Program-made: the position numbers and the translations under genes
Notes under the pieces: model-generated
What the model was told of the DNA's origin: nothing
What the model saw: only the letters and a program-made list of their open reading frames with translations
Database searches by the model: none
Shown here: positions 23,898 to 42,000 of the stretch, one piece after another
Layout of the letters: the number at the start of each line of letters is the position of its first letter
Position numbering within the stretch: the stretch's first letter is position 1
From: Hyperoplus lanceolatus
Lineage: Eukaryota > Chordata > Actinopteri > Uranoscopiformes > Ammodytidae
Reading direction: 5' to 3'
Length of the DNA stretch: 64,000 bases
Assembly (NCBI GenBank): GCA_026929865.2
Contig: CM049416.1
Span: 18,127,001 to 18,191,000, forward strand

Positions 23898-26800
23898 TCA
23901 GCTGTACTCGACAGCTTTCACAGTCACTGCCAACGGTTCAATTGTCAGAGGACACTGCGGACAACCCACCCAGAAGTACGGAAAGACTTTCTCGGTGATG
24001 GCGTGCTTGAAGGTGTAGATGAGTGTGTTGTCATGCGAGTCGTGGAAAGACACGCGGCCCTTGTCGCAGTCCAGCAGCACCCTGATCCTCTGCGGGTTCC
24101 TCTTCGGGTTAAGCCTGGTTAAGGGCGAGGTGCCTGCGAAGTACATCTTGTGGTAGAAGTACACGCACAGGTAGCCATTTTTCAGTACAGAGGACACCTT
24201 CGTTTTCCGCTGGACGGATTCTTTGGCCACACCCACGACCCATGCTGTGTTGTCTCCCACGGTGACGTCCCAGGAGCGCTTGCCTGAGGTGAAGCCCTCG
24301 TTGCCTAGCACCCCAGAGTCGGGATCGTACCTCTCGGGGTTGTCGGGCAATCTCTGCTTCTCATCGCTATCGAGAAGGCTGGTGAGGTCGTCTGACAGGA
24401 TGAGCCACGGGGCCGCGGTGTTAGGGTCCAGAGTCACCGGAGCTGAAGAAAACATGGCAGAATTGTCAGTCAGCTGTCTTCGGTTAAGGCAAAAACATTG
24501 TTTTTTTTCAACCAACGGTACATTTTTATGAGTTTTACTTCCATATCATGTCTTCTTTCATACTGGTATGAATAAATGGCCCAAAATGTACAGTTATGCA
24601 TTTATTTCACTATACCTTGTCTTTTATACAACCATCTTTAACGGCCATTCTCTAACCATAGTTTTTACTATACTCTGAACCAAACATCGCAACTTTTAAA
24701 ATCACTATTCATCTGTATTGTCTCGTCTTAATCACACATTTTTTTCTCCACCACAGGAATATATGAAGCAACTAAGGAATGCACTTCAGCGTCACCTGAG
24801 CCCGAGGTATGTACTCACTGTATTTGACGATGTTTTGCATCTTCTCCCATAAACGAAACGCCATAGAGCCCACATGTTTGGCCACATCTATGAGCGCTCC
24901 GGGAGCCATGACTGGATCTTCAATTGGGCTGCTGGCTCTGCAGGAAGCACAATTAGGGACTTTACTTATCTTAGTATAACATTTTAGAGTGCTTTGTTAA
25001 AAAAAAAGGACAAAAAACATTAATGGCTTAAAACATTTTAAAAAAACATACACATAACACATATACAATACATGAGCATAAAACAAGAACACATGAGCAA
25101 GCATATACAAATAATGGCATATAAGGGTTTTCCACCCGTGTTTAGTTCGGTTGAAACGCTCAGTGCCTCGCCTTCAGCATCTTTCAGCAGGTGTGAATAC
25201 AGCAATCACACTCGGGGGGACCAAACAAACGCCCGAGACCCAGCTGAAGAGGTGTCTCGGTGTTTCCAAACGCACTCTGCTGCAGTTCGTTTGTGGTGTG
25301 AATTTGTCCGGACTCGATCCGACCCAAATGAAGGAGGCACTGTGCCTTTTCTTTCTTTTCTTTTTAAATAAATAGCCGTCAGCTTCACATTATGGGAAAG
25401 TTTTGTTGTTGCCATTGTTAGGACGATAAGTTGTGGTTTGACCGGGAGCCCAGAACAATATATTACATTTGATCGAGAGGACGCAAAAACATGCTGAATG
25501 TGTTCAGCGATCAGATGAAGGAGAGGGGAGCGTCTCTCCACAGTGCCAACAGGTTCACGCTGCGCAAGAAATGTGTGTTTTTATTTTGCTTCCCATGTAC
25601 GGGACCGTCAATACCCCGTGTCAGTTTGGAGCTGAACTGCGCCGACCCAGCTGATACACAGCTTAATCAGCTGAGTGTCAGCTTGAGCCTATTCTTCTCG
25701 CGTGACGCGCGTCCAGCACCAAAACTACAGTAAAAATGATATTTCACATTGTAGGCTACACGCCACATAAGTTGCATTGACATAGGGCTACATATTATAA
25801 CCATATGAAACAACAATAATCCGATGTTTTTCCTCTTTATTTATAGGTTAGATGTTGGCCATTTTATTATTTTTAACCCCATATTATGTCAATGATATAT
25901 GTTTCGTAGTTTTAACTTCGTGCTTCCTGTTTCTCTCCACCCCAGAATGTCTGTCCAATGAATGAATAACCTCAGATCACGTGTGGTTTTGCTTCGTAAT
26001 GCTGGTTCACTTGCAAAAGGGGCAATATGAAAGTGGACCACACCAAACAAAAAAAATCAAAACTCCATTTGGTCTGGACCAAAGCAAGTGAACTAGCGGA
26101 CTTTCCCAGTGTGAATACACCCTTAAACAAATGGCATGTAAAAAACCTAACACAAGTAGCATATAGACACAGATAAAAGTGCATGAGCGGTTGAGCATGA
26201 AACAAATTAAAACACAAAATAATTTGAACAAAGACAAAAGCACCTATCACATACATACATGTTGGTATAAAAAAAGAAAAGTGAACCTTACCTTGCTAAT
26301 GTCCCCTTGCATTTCTGGAAAAAAGGGGAAAATTCACAAAAAAATATTTCTATATAATATTTACTTTCAAGTATCTTTGCATATATTCAGACATTCACAA
26401 ACTTACATAAAGGACAGAGATGCCCTCCAAGGCAATTTCCTCCTCTAAGGCATCAATGGATTCAGACACGGACGTTATATCTCTGGTAATTTCCTCAATC
26501 TTCCGCATCATCGCTCGCCTCTTCTGCTCTTGCTCCTCCCTCAGCTGCGCCATCTTTGAATCTTCTTCGGCTCGGAGGAAAGCGTGAAGCTTTTCAAACT
26601 CCTCGCCAATTCTTTTCTCCACATATTGAGCCTGGGTCTGCGATCGAAAACCGTGTAAAGCATAACTTGGAAAAGCTCCTGCAAGACCTCTATACATTTT
26701 TTTTTACCAAGTATCCTAGTACTTCACCTGGATGTGTTCCACGGTGTCCTCATAGTTATCCTTCATTTTGCGAAAAGCGTCCTTCTTCTCCTGCAGAGAG

Positions 26801-27840
26801 CTGAGGGCGGCCTTCATTTTCTCCTACATAATGAAGAGAAAATTAATTTGGCACGTTGAAAAGAAACTTGACTTTTTAAAAACTACGGCTGGCAACATCC
26901 TTGAACGTAACAACTCATCAGAGCTAGTAAGGGGACTTAGAGAGACTAGAGAAGAGTATTGGGGCCAAGGGAGAGAAAAAAAAATGTCATTAATTATGCA
27001 GTATATGCACGTTGAAAATAAAAGCTCCGTGCTAAAGTTGGAGAGATGTTGACAGATCTGAACTCCAGGGATCACTAACTCATAAGCACACATAACACAA
27101 GGTAGAAGGTTTTGAATATTTTTTGCTTAGCTGTTGCCCTTTGTAGACTGTCCCTGTGCTATCATTTCACAGCCCTCTGTACACAGAGAGCAATGTTATT
27201 GTGGGAATCTGTCATTATCTTTTGAACTTTACCACAGTGTTTAACTGTTGAGTTTATTCTTGAAATGTTTGCTTTATTCTTGAAGTGCATAATGAAAAAA
27301 CAAACTTCCTCCTCTCATTTTCTTCCCGTGGCCCTAATACTCTTCTGCAGAGAGACAGCCCCAAGCTGTTCATTATTCCACCACAGTTCCGACATTTTAT
27401 CTTAAAGGTTAAGTATTTACCTTCACATCTACTACAGCCTCATTAACTGGGCAACAGTCGTGCTGCTTGTGCTTCCTCGACGTGTGGCAAACCACACAGA
27501 TGGGCATCTGATCCGAAAGGCAAAAGAGCTTTAGCCTCTCCCCATGGTGAGGGCACGTCTCCCCCGGATCACAGTACAGTTCTTCCCCCCTCTCCTCCAT
27601 GTCCTCACTGTCCTGGATGTAGGACTCACACAGGTTCTTGAGGGTGAGGCTTGGCACGGGGTCGTCCACAGACTGGCTTCTACACAGGGGACAGTCACGG
27701 CTCTGGCCCCGAGACCAGTACTCCGCTAGACAGGGTGCACAGAAGCTGTGGCTGCACTTGAGGACCACAGGGTCCTTGAAGATATCGCAGCATATGGGAC
27801 AGGAGAGGTCCACCTCTTGGAACGACAGCCTGCCTGCCAT
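23898..27840 (-). CDS. TRIM35/A33-like E3 ubiquitin ligase (RING, B-box, coiled coil, PRY-SPRY)
   Basis: Coding exons in transcript order: 27840-27421, 26823-26728, 26631-26407, 26314-26292, 24937-24819, 24442-23898. The 96, 225, 23 and 119 base middle exons give the usual TRIM layout, and the frame stays open for 475 residues. The RING spans residues 14-53 (CPIC, then CSHSFCAPC, then CPLC). B-box type 2 spans 96-127 with ligands C96, H99, C107, C115, C118, H124 and H127. A coiled coil covers about 140-250, rich in Glu/Lys (EEQEQKRRAMMRKIEEI). PRY-SPRY fills the last 180 residues (LDPNTAA, SWDVTV, LLDCDKG, FPYFWVG). No zinc ligand is missing. The RING should recruit an E2 and SPRY should bind a target; the target cannot be read from sequence. 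Fish have large TRIM35-like families named zinc-binding protein A33-like, TRIM35-like or TRIM69-like, so no symbol is given. It follows the PARP gene head-to-tail on the same strand. Confidence 0.88.
25128..26126. mobile_element. Probable DNA-transposon remnant in a TRIM intron
   Basis: The left edge (TAAGGGTTTTCCACCCGTGT) and the inverse of the right edge (TAAGGGTGTATTCACACTGG) are related, and both arms carry GGACCAAA-type blocks. A partial relative is at about 37378-37560 (CTTTCACACCTGCCGTGTTT). No target duplication or transposase was found. Borders are approximate. Confidence 0.45.
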
Positions 27841-28510
27841 CCTGACACCACCACCACTGCTGTTTTCCTCTGAAAGTAAGTAACTAATATTTTATTTATA
27901 AAGCCCTTTTTAAAACAAAGCCGTTATAAAGTCCTTTACATAGTACACAAGTATACTAAAAAGAATGTGTACATTAAAAAATAATAAAAAAAAACTATAC
28001 CCAAATAACAATATAAAACAGTGGAAGAGGAGCCAAACAGATTATGAAATTGCATTAAAAAATACTGTAAAATTGAAGCGCAAAACCAGTTGACAATTTT
28101 ACAATAAAAGCACAAGAATAGACAGATCAGACAGAACAATCCACAGCATACAAAATACAAACCAACTAAATGGCTTAGATCTATAAAAACACTTTGCCTA
28201 CAAAGTGAAAGTAGGGCAAAGGTGTTGGCACTGACCAAAGGCCTTGCATATACTCACACATATACTCACACACATGCTGAACTATGTAGTCTATTTACTT
28301 CACACTATGGAGAATACTGAACACACAATAGTCATAAAGGATTTAAGTGCATATTGATTCACTGTCAGACTCATAAGAAACATAAGAACAGATCGTACCT
28401 GACAACCAAAAGTCTTGTGACGGGTAGACGTGCTTGGCTTAGAGTTGGGCATTTCCTTCTTCCTGTTACAATGAGTCACCCAAAGGAGGCGGAGTCTTAG
28501 AGGTAGAGCC
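27841..28510 (-). promoter_or_regulatory. 5' UTR and possible first exon of the TRIM gene
   Basis: The start-codon exon probably extends to 27869, where the minus strand reads a pyrimidine-rich acceptor (ACTTACTTTCAG). A good donor (GTCAG|GTACGA) at 28399 would close a non-coding first exon reaching to about 28500. The intron between is AT-rich with no recognised element. Only splice-site sequence supports the upstream exon. Confidence 0.4.
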
Positions 28511-33607
<5,097 letters not shown>

Positions 33608-33919
33608 GCACAAACAAATACACAACACACAGCTGCCGACCCAATATAGTTTAAAGGAGTGACATCAATTCAATAAGCCCCAGTCTGACAGGAACAGTGC
33701 AATGCACCCAACACAGCTGCTCTCTCTATCTCCTTGCAAACCCATTTCCCCTCCTGGCTTCCTCCGTTCTCTTTAAGCTCTAGCTCAGCAAAGTAGAGTG
33801 ATGACAATTTTGTTTTAGCCGGATGAATCTGCTGTCTAGGATGACCCACATCTTTATTAATTTTTTTTTCTCCACCACTGCTTGGCTATCAAAAATGGCA
33901 TATACTCTATGCCATAGAG

Positions 33920-34600
33920 CAGTGGTTCTCAATTATTTTCTGTCATGCCCCCCCTAGGGGACAGAATTTTTTTGCGCCCCCCAAATTGAAATACTGTTGA
34001 GAACCTGCTAATATTTATTTATTTATCTTTACAAAACCACTGTATGAGTTTCTGGCACGAGCATTCTGCATACAATCACCTTATTATCAAATTAGATGTT
34101 AGATTATAAAATTAGCTGAGATAACTTCTGCAGCAACTTAAAAAAAAATGTAAGTTCAGTTTATTAGCTCAATTTGTAACATTTAAACAAGACTACTCAG
34201 TCTGTGTGAATCTCAGGACAGAGAAACAAGAGCAAATGATTAGCTGAGGTTTGCATTTCATTCAAAACATTTTTAAACTGTAAACATAGTTAAGGTGGTG
34301 TTTTTTATTATCATATGCCTTCTGTGATGTGATAACCTATAATTCATTAATGTTATTATTAGTCTACTTGCTTGATTTCTTTTTAAATAGCCTACAGAGA
34401 CACTTGGAGACACATGTGGACATTTATTTACTGCAAATCGCGGCCTTTCGCGCGGTTATGATCATACACAAGCACACATCGCGCTTGCCAGCAAAACAAT
34501 TTTTATTTTTATTTTTTTTGGTCAGTTGGAATTCAAGGCCACCCACGCCAACTCACGGCGCCCTCCCAAGGGGGCGCGCCCCACCATTTGAGAAGCACTG
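33920..34600. mobile_element. Non-autonomous hAT element
   Basis: Terminal inverted repeat CAGTGGTTCTCAA / TTGAGAAGCACTG, flanked by eight-base direct repeats CCATAGAG (33912-33919) and CCATAAAG (34601-34608) with one mismatch. No transposase is encoded. Inside each end lie C/G-rich blocks (GCGCCCCCC; GGGGGCGCG). Confidence 0.85.
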
Positions 34601-34728
34601 CCATAAAGTGGAAATTGTACCCATGTCTGAGAATTGCTCACAATATTTTTCTGTTTAGATTGAGTTATGTTTTGCTTTTTCCCTCCAGAATTTTACTGTA
34701 TGTTAGCGTGAATAGGGGAAGAGGGATA

Positions 34729-34877
34729 TTAAAGTTGGAGTCATTGTTTCTGGATAATGCTTGTTGTCGAAATCACTTTTTGTCAAGATCAGTGAATATA
34801 GCAGATGGTGGAAAGATATTCACTGATTCTGCCAAAAACTGATTTTGACAACAATCATTCTTCAGAATAACCTTAAA
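34729..34877. mobile_element. Inverted-repeat MITE, copy 4 (minimal form)
   Basis: A compact hairpin-capable copy: TTAAAGTTGGAGTCATTG, then TTGTTGTCGAAATC on the left, and GATTTTGACAACAATCATTC then AACCTTAA on the right. The middle of the family (seen in copies 1-3) is missing. Confidence 0.7.
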
Positions 34878-35949
34878 TGGAACTGTGAGATTCATGAAAA
34901 ACCTGAAGCTCAATTAGATCAAATTGTAGACTTGTAACAAAGTTGGATCTTTTCAATGGCTTTGAGGTGCTGTTGCTGGTTGCAGGAGCACAATGCATCG
35001 AACAACCCTATGTGGGTCATTTGGCTCAGTTAAGGCCAGAGCCGCCTGTCACCATGGATGTATCAAATCGACCATGGCATGACAAGATAGGCTGTGGGGC
35101 TGAAGCCAGGGATCTCTCGCTGACGAGGAGGCAGAGCAGCGACACACAACGCTCCCACTAAATGTGATTATCACCTGCATGATGACGGACCTTATCTTCT
35201 CTATCAAAATGCCCTTTTAAGGGCAAGAGCAAAAGCCTGTATGTGGTTTTGTTATCATGGAACAAATTGGCCCCGGGCTTCCCTTGATTTCATCGACTGA
35301 AGGGAGGCACGGGTCTCTTTAGGGGCTCAGATGGATGTGCTTGCTCTGCCAGTATGACACCCAAAAGGCTCCTGTCACGTGATATTGCACATTAAGAGCT
35401 GATCTGGGAGACAAATACCCCTACCCTATGAGGCTCTATGTTGGGACAAATGTACGATATGGATTGCCGAATGGAGCTACACAATCCCCCAATGACCGCT
35501 ACAAGTCCTTAATGTGTTTTCGTGTGTGTGTTTTGTCAGTATGTGTTCCTGCTGGGAGTGATACAAGCACAGGACAACACATCCAAGAAAGTGTGTGATA
35601 ACATAATTTGCTTGATAAACGACCCCGATAGCCATGGCCAAGACAAAACTGAAGCAGAATTCAGAGCCCACTCAAAAAGATACACGAGAGCTGCCTGGGA
35701 TCTCTTTTTGATACTGTGTGCCTTTATATTTAATTCAAAGAAACCTACGCCTGTTTTTTCCTTGTAGGACATTTTATGACCTAAGCGTTAATTAACATTC
35801 CCGGGACTGCACACATCAGAATGATTTCAGTTCTGTGAGATGATATATATATATAAATATACTGTTTATATATATTTTTAGCTGCAGGGAGGAAATATAT
35901 AAATCCCCATTTCCAGAAAAAAAGGATTGGAGCTTTCGCACGACTTTAA

Positions 35950-36913
35950 GCCGGGAACACACCGCATTGGCCGCCTGCGGCGGTTGGCCGCGTGAACGCA
36001 GGAGGCTCGCCGCTTGGTCATATTGGGCAATATTAACGCAGCCGCCGCCGGCCACTGGCCGCCACATCGGAGGCGGGTGGCCGTGTGACTGCAAGAGGCT
36101 CGCCGCTTGATCATATTGGGCCATATATTCCTGACGCCGACGCCGAGATCAGACCCGTCACACTTACGGTGCAACAACAACAACAACAACAACATGGTCC
36201 AGCTGTGCCAAAAAATACAGATGTAGGTAGGCTACACTGTGTACACCGGCAGTCATGTCACAAATATCATCAAAACAGCATGAAGACGCACCCCGATCGA
36301 AAATACACACATATTAATAGTAATTCAGCAACATACTAAACACAATAACAACAGTAGTGTGTGCTCAGCTGCAAAAATAAAGGCAGACATCAGTCTACCT
36401 GAAAGTGAAAGTGTGCCGGCTGACGGAGGACAGTACCGGTGCTTCGCTGCACTATATTGGAATTCCACACCACTGCCGTCAACTTTGGGTTCATATTATC
36501 CTCAGGAACAGCACACAGCTGGGTGAGTTTCACTATGCTAACCGGCACTACCTTGGCTAAAGTACAACCAACAGCTAAACAGATGCAAAATACACATATT
36601 TGCAAAATGTATTGGAAGCCCAATGTCCTCACTCCACACGCCCACCTCGTCTTGCAGACCACCGGGTCTGCAATCTCAACGCTGATTGGCTGTGGAGGCG
36701 CGGTGCCCGGCGGCGTGTTCGCCGCACAAGCCTTCGATTCACGCTCCTTCGATGGCGCAATTTCTACATGCCGCAAATGGCCGCGCTCCCTATCCACGCG
36801 CCGCGCAAGCACCCGCCGCTGGACGCCGATTATTGGGTGGACGCGCGGCCACGCGCTAGTACATTGACTTTGTATGTAATCTCGCCGCGCGGCCAGTGCG
36901 GTGTGTTCCCAGC
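35950..36913. mobile_element. TTAA-flanked DNA transposon, GC-rich, non-autonomous
   Basis: Ends GCCGGGAACACACCGCATTG and, inverted, GCTGGGAACACACCGCACTG, flanked by TTAA on both sides (35946-35949 and 36914-36917). TTAA targets point to the Kolobok or piggyBac superfamily; the termini do not settle which. A direct repeat of roughly 85-90 bases is duplicated near the left end (from about 35985 and 36070), followed by a CAA repeat at about 36172-36192. The element is strikingly GC-rich against AT-rich flanks. No transposase. Confidence 0.8.
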
Positions 36914-37018
36914 TTAAATGTGTCGAACTGTCTGCAAAAGTAATAATCCTGTAATCTCGGGAGTCAACAGCACCGCAACGGTCCTTACTACAGGATGTAC
37001 AACACACATGCACACATA

Positions 37019-37051
<33 letters not shown>
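37019..37051. repeat. CA microsatellite
   Basis: Uninterrupted CA run just right of the TTAA element. Confidence 0.95.
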
Positions 37052-37054
<3 letters not shown>

Positions 37055-37816
37055 CTATGTTGCGGAAACACACACTGATGCAGAAACACAGCACTGCCAT
37101 CAAGACTACAGCACCAGCAACACCACCATCCACATCTCGGTTGTTGTCGTATTCCACCTTGCATTGCTCTACTTTATCCTAGCAACCCCTTTGCCCTTAG
37201 CTCAAATCATTGGGCTTCCAAGAGAGCAGTAGTTTCAATTGTAAAATGTTGGTGTTTCAGACAAAACGCTCTCTTTACGTTGAGTTGAGTTTCATGACTT
37301 TGGATACATTTAATTTTTTTTTAATATTTTGCAGGGGCCATGTAACATTTTACAGGGCTGCTTTGAAATAGGACTGAGGCGCTTTCACACCTGCCGTGTT
37401 TGGTTAGATTGAAACAAACATTGAACTCTGATTCGGACCAGAGGAAATGATATGTCTGAAAGAGAACCTGTTAAAAAAACAAACCAATGTATCTTTCTCA
37501 CATCTGGTGCGAGGCAATGAAGTGAACTACTGTAGATCAGGTGGAAAAATGCCCAGAATGCACTATATGATGGTCACACGACTAGTATAGCATTTAAAGA
37601 CGCAGTAATGTTTTTTTGGAGTCATCTAGTGGGGAAAGTTCTAGATTGCAATGCTGAATATCTCTCCCTTCTGTTTTCAAAATGTACAGAAGGCTATGGT
37701 GGTCCTCAAGGACAATAGGCTAGTTGCTAAATATGGCATCATCCACAACTGCCTCAAATCTTTCCACAATATAAAGTGATGAGCTGAAGATGTATTTAGT
37801 TATTTATTATATAGTA

Positions 37817-39082
37817 GGGGAGAACGGGGGAATCTGAGGCATTGGGTAATGTGAGCCACCCCCTGTATCTAGGCAACGGAAAACATTTGTGGTCATGTGA
37901 GATATATGTTTAAAAACCCCTCTCATTTCCCCATGGCCCTGAAAGAGAGGACCTCAAGGTGCAGTGGTAAGCATGTTTTTTTCACCAAAATAGGTATTTT
38001 GCATGTAAAAGTAAATTTTCTTGCTGTCAACTTAATCAACTGTTGTGCCAAAGCAAATGTATTCACGTAGAAAAACTTCTATCATACGTGTTGATGAACA
38101 ACCAACATATGAAACCATGTGATGCAGATAACTGAAGATTAGCCTGAAATGCTAAGAGAGGTAGTTTCTTCTCAAATTGTGGTGGTGGGGGAAAGTGAGC
38201 CAAATGCTGTGGGGGAAAGTGAGCCACTGTCTCACTTTCCCCCACCATGAGGCACAAGTTAAGTTTAGTCTTAAAACATATTTTAATGTAATATTACATA
38301 ACATATGTTTTATTTTAATGTCATACACATTGTAGAAAAGCCATCATGCCAAGGAAATACACCAGGAAGACGACCTGGGGCAACCACACGGAAAAAGCAC
38401 CTTCTCATCTTTCCCTGTAACCTTCAGGGCTGGAATGTAGATTAGGCCTGGTTGTAGAGTATGACAGGCTGATGTTATAATCCAGTTGGGTCTTCTCCTG
38501 TGTTCTGAGTCCCAGGCTGTTCTCGCTGGTTCTGATTTTCCTATGCTTTGACCCCCAGACATTAGCTTGCTCTAAGTGTCCTGTGTTCTGACCCCCAGAC
38601 TGTGTTCTAATCTAACTGGTTATATCTTTCATTTGAATCTTATTAAAACCTTTTGAATTATAATATGTTGTTTTTGATTTTGTTCAGAGTTACTTTCAAG
38701 TGTTATATATTTGCTTTGCTTATTTGCTTTGCTTAATTGACCAAACCCCATCATTCTTTTACTAGTCCGACATTAGTTCTGGAATGTGTGGCTAGCTTTC
38801 AGGATTTGTACTGTTACAATATGTGTTGTTATGGTAGTTTCAGAGTGGAAAAAGTAAGTGGATCAGTTTACCCCACAGCTGGGGTAAAGTGAGCCACATG
38901 ACAACTTTTTTTTAAAACAATCATATTTTCACTGCCCTTTGTCTTGAAAAAATTCTGCTAATGCCCATTTCTAGGAAACATCCTGAATTAATGGAAAATG
39001 TGTACATTTGAGTGATAAATCATTTTAGCTCCCTTAGAGGGGAGCAAATGTAAAAAGTGACTCAGATTACCCTGTTCTCCCC
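37817..39082. mobile_element. TA-flanked DNA transposon remnant
   Basis: Inverted ends GGGGAGAACGGGG / CCCTGTTCTCCCC with TA on both sides (37815-37816 and 39083-39084). The motif GGGGAAAGTGAGCC and variants recur several times inside, on both strands. No transposase frame survives. The superfamily is uncertain; TA flanks allow Tc1/mariner or pogo. Confidence 0.6.
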
Positions 39083-39084
39083 TA

Positions 39085-42000
39085 TATGATATAAACAATT
39101 AGTCAGTCTATGTGCAAGACTATCTCTTTCATGAACTTAAATATTTTAACTGTAGTATTGTGATAAAGACTGTGGGATGCAATTAAACAGGGAAGAAAAG
39201 ACAGGACCTTGAGTTGGGATGCTGTCACAAATTAACTTTCCTATAATTAAAGTTAATTATAGACTCATTCTTAAAAAAAGATCTAACAGCCACCCCAACC
39301 AACTTGCAGAATAGATACTCAAGAAAATATCCTAAGAAATACTGTTTTACTCAGGTCTGGGTGCAATCAGTAATAGTACTAATTTTGTGAATGGAACAGG
39401 AATCATATACTGACATATTCTCTGCTCAGTCATGACCTGTTGAAATGACTAAGTTGTATTAACGTGCTGGCCCTTTAAAGATCAACATCTTGTTGGCAGA
39501 AGCTGCTGAGCAGAAATGAACAAGCATTCCTCCTAGTAACCATCCTGACCCTTTCTGCTCATGTGGTTAGCAGAAAAGATTTAAAAGCCTGGGAAGAGAG
39601 GCATAGGCATGTTGCTGGGATACCAGAGGGCTGAATACATTGATTGCACCTTATGCTTAAAGACGTACACGGAATCAGATTATGGTGGCTGTTTGTACCT
39701 TATTAGTCTGACATTTCTACAAAGGGACAACAGTGTCCCAGGATGACTCAGAAAATCGGTTGCGTTTAAATGTCAAACTACACGGGATAATGATTTTTAT
39801 GTCTTGAAATGTTTTAATATGCCCATGGAAGCGGAAGGAAAATGCTATTCTAGAAAATTGATGATTTGTGGAACGAGCATAGGAAATGATAAGCGACCTT
39901 CTTTTTATCGCTGTGGTTTCCTTTCAAGAAGAGGAGACAACACAGCAAACTCTTTAAGTGAAGCCCCGACCGAAGGCATTTGATGATAGCAATTGCATAA
40001 ATAGGCTATCCTGAAGCCTGGCTGAGATCTCAAGTTGAACAGAATCACAGGTTTGGTGTGGGCGAGACAGAAGAATGCCACGTTTGAAGTCTTTGTTGTG
40101 GTCCTTTTTCTTCTTATATTTTAACTTCATGATGGCCTTAATCTAATGGATGTGACATTTCTTTAGAGGCTCCTCTCTTCCGAGTTGCAATTGCTTCCTC
40201 AAAATATCAGCATTCTTTAAAATCTTTTCAGGTTAATAGAGACAATAACACCTTTAAAACTTCCACTGCATTTTTATGATGGCTAAAACGTGGCCTATAA
40301 TATGGCAACCATCTGTACTGAATCATGCTGCTGTAGGGCTGGACTTGGCTTGCGATACAAGGTGCTTAAGCCACAGCATGCGCTATAATCAGCCATCGAT
40401 CTTTGGACAGAGGAGTTTTTGGTAGCTGTTTCGATTTGGATAAAACAATGATGTATGGTGGATGGGCAGTATAGTGGAAACGAGCCGAGATAATTGTTTT
40501 GTCGGTATTCCCTCCTTGACCCAGATGTGCCCTCTGTGAAGGTTGTGCCTTATTGAATGCTCTGGCAGCACTTGCGACTACAAACACATTTTGTGGAATA
40601 GCATTATCGATCAACACAATTGTGGCTTTAAAATAATAAACAGTATTTATCAGCCTTCAGAAGTGAGGAATAAAAACAGAAAGAGTCAATCTTCTCATAT
40701 CTTATAGCTTGTCCATAGGTGGGGAATGAATTCTAGTGTTTTCAGGTGCAGGTTCAGGGAGCCTGTGGCCAATGTTGCTTGTTTATTCCCATTATCCCAA
40801 CGCAGACAAGAAAATGGAGTGGGGATTCCATTTGATTCGATTCAAAGTCCACAGGAGTAATAGTTGTGAGAGAGACATAGAGTGAGAGAGACTACAATAC
40901 ATAACTAGTGTTAGCCTAAATCAAAATGACAGAAAATTACATTTTCAGTTCAAGTCTTCAAAAACCCATCTGTGTAAATTCTCACAAAATCTGGCAGTGT
41001 TAGGGCAATGTTTCAAATCATTGGGTCTAACACTTTCATTAATTTTAATTTCCTGGCTTTCGTCATGACTGCAGCTTGTGTTGGCACTATCTGTCTTGCG
41101 CTTTTGACATCTTTGCGTTTTTCCTTTTTAAAAACACCAACAATCTGGTTTATGCTGAACTTTAAGTAACACAAGTGTTTTTTTCTATCAGGGTGTTTCA
41201 GTTTCTCATTTCAATATCTATCTATAAAGCAAGAAACATATGTCTGTCTATGTGTCTGTGGCTTGCATAACTCTCTGACTTATGGTCGGATTGGCCTGAG
41301 CTTCCGGATATGGCTTGCGCACGGCACAAAGGTGTGCATCGTTGGTTTTGGCGTTATTTAGACCAAATATGTAGAAGTTATCATATTTATATCATGCTTG
41401 CGGCGAATACGTGCGCACACTGAAAGCCATAGTGAGCACGGAGCATGAAGTAATCCCAGACTAAACCCTGCCTCCCTCTGATTTGATTGGCTGCTGCAAC
41501 CAAAACTTGCATGGACAAGCAGGACACACACAGCAGACACAGCCTGTTGTTACCTCATTCAATGCACCCAACTTTCCAAACAAAACGTCCTTAAACCTTT
41601 CCACAGACATCAACAACTCCTCAAACCTGTCCTCTTTAGTTTCACTGTTATATTGTTAGTGTATAGTTAAACAGTCGATGTTTAGATAAATAGCTGTATA
41701 GTTAATGAAATGGGAATATATACTTTAACCTGAGGTCCTCTATGAGTGGTATTAAATCCAGCCAGCACTTCAGTCAGTTGTTTGCAACCTGTCAGCCTCT
41801 TGTGACTGATGTTTATGTGGTGTTAAAGGTCAAAGAAGGCCGGCCTTAGCTGCTTGGACTGGGGCTATTCTCAACCTCATTAAGTGGACATCACAGAGCT
41901 CCTCTCGGACCAGACACATTCTCATCTGTATGCCGGGAGACACTAATACAGACATCGATGTGGCTGGCGTTTGGCTCTGTCTCCTAGGAGCCTCCAATTG

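Noticed and set aside
36390-37157. 255-residue open frame on -
   Set aside because: It spans the right part of the TTAA-flanked element, a CA repeat (giving a Val-Cys run) and flanking DNA; it has no domain and arises from GC-rich repeat sequence.
41215-41345. Possible Helitron 5' end (TCTATCTATAAAGCAAGAAA, then GTCTGTCTATGTGTCTG)
   Set aside because: The start resembles some Helitron-like ends, but no matching 3' hairpin-CTRR end or coding remnant was found, so it is not annotated.
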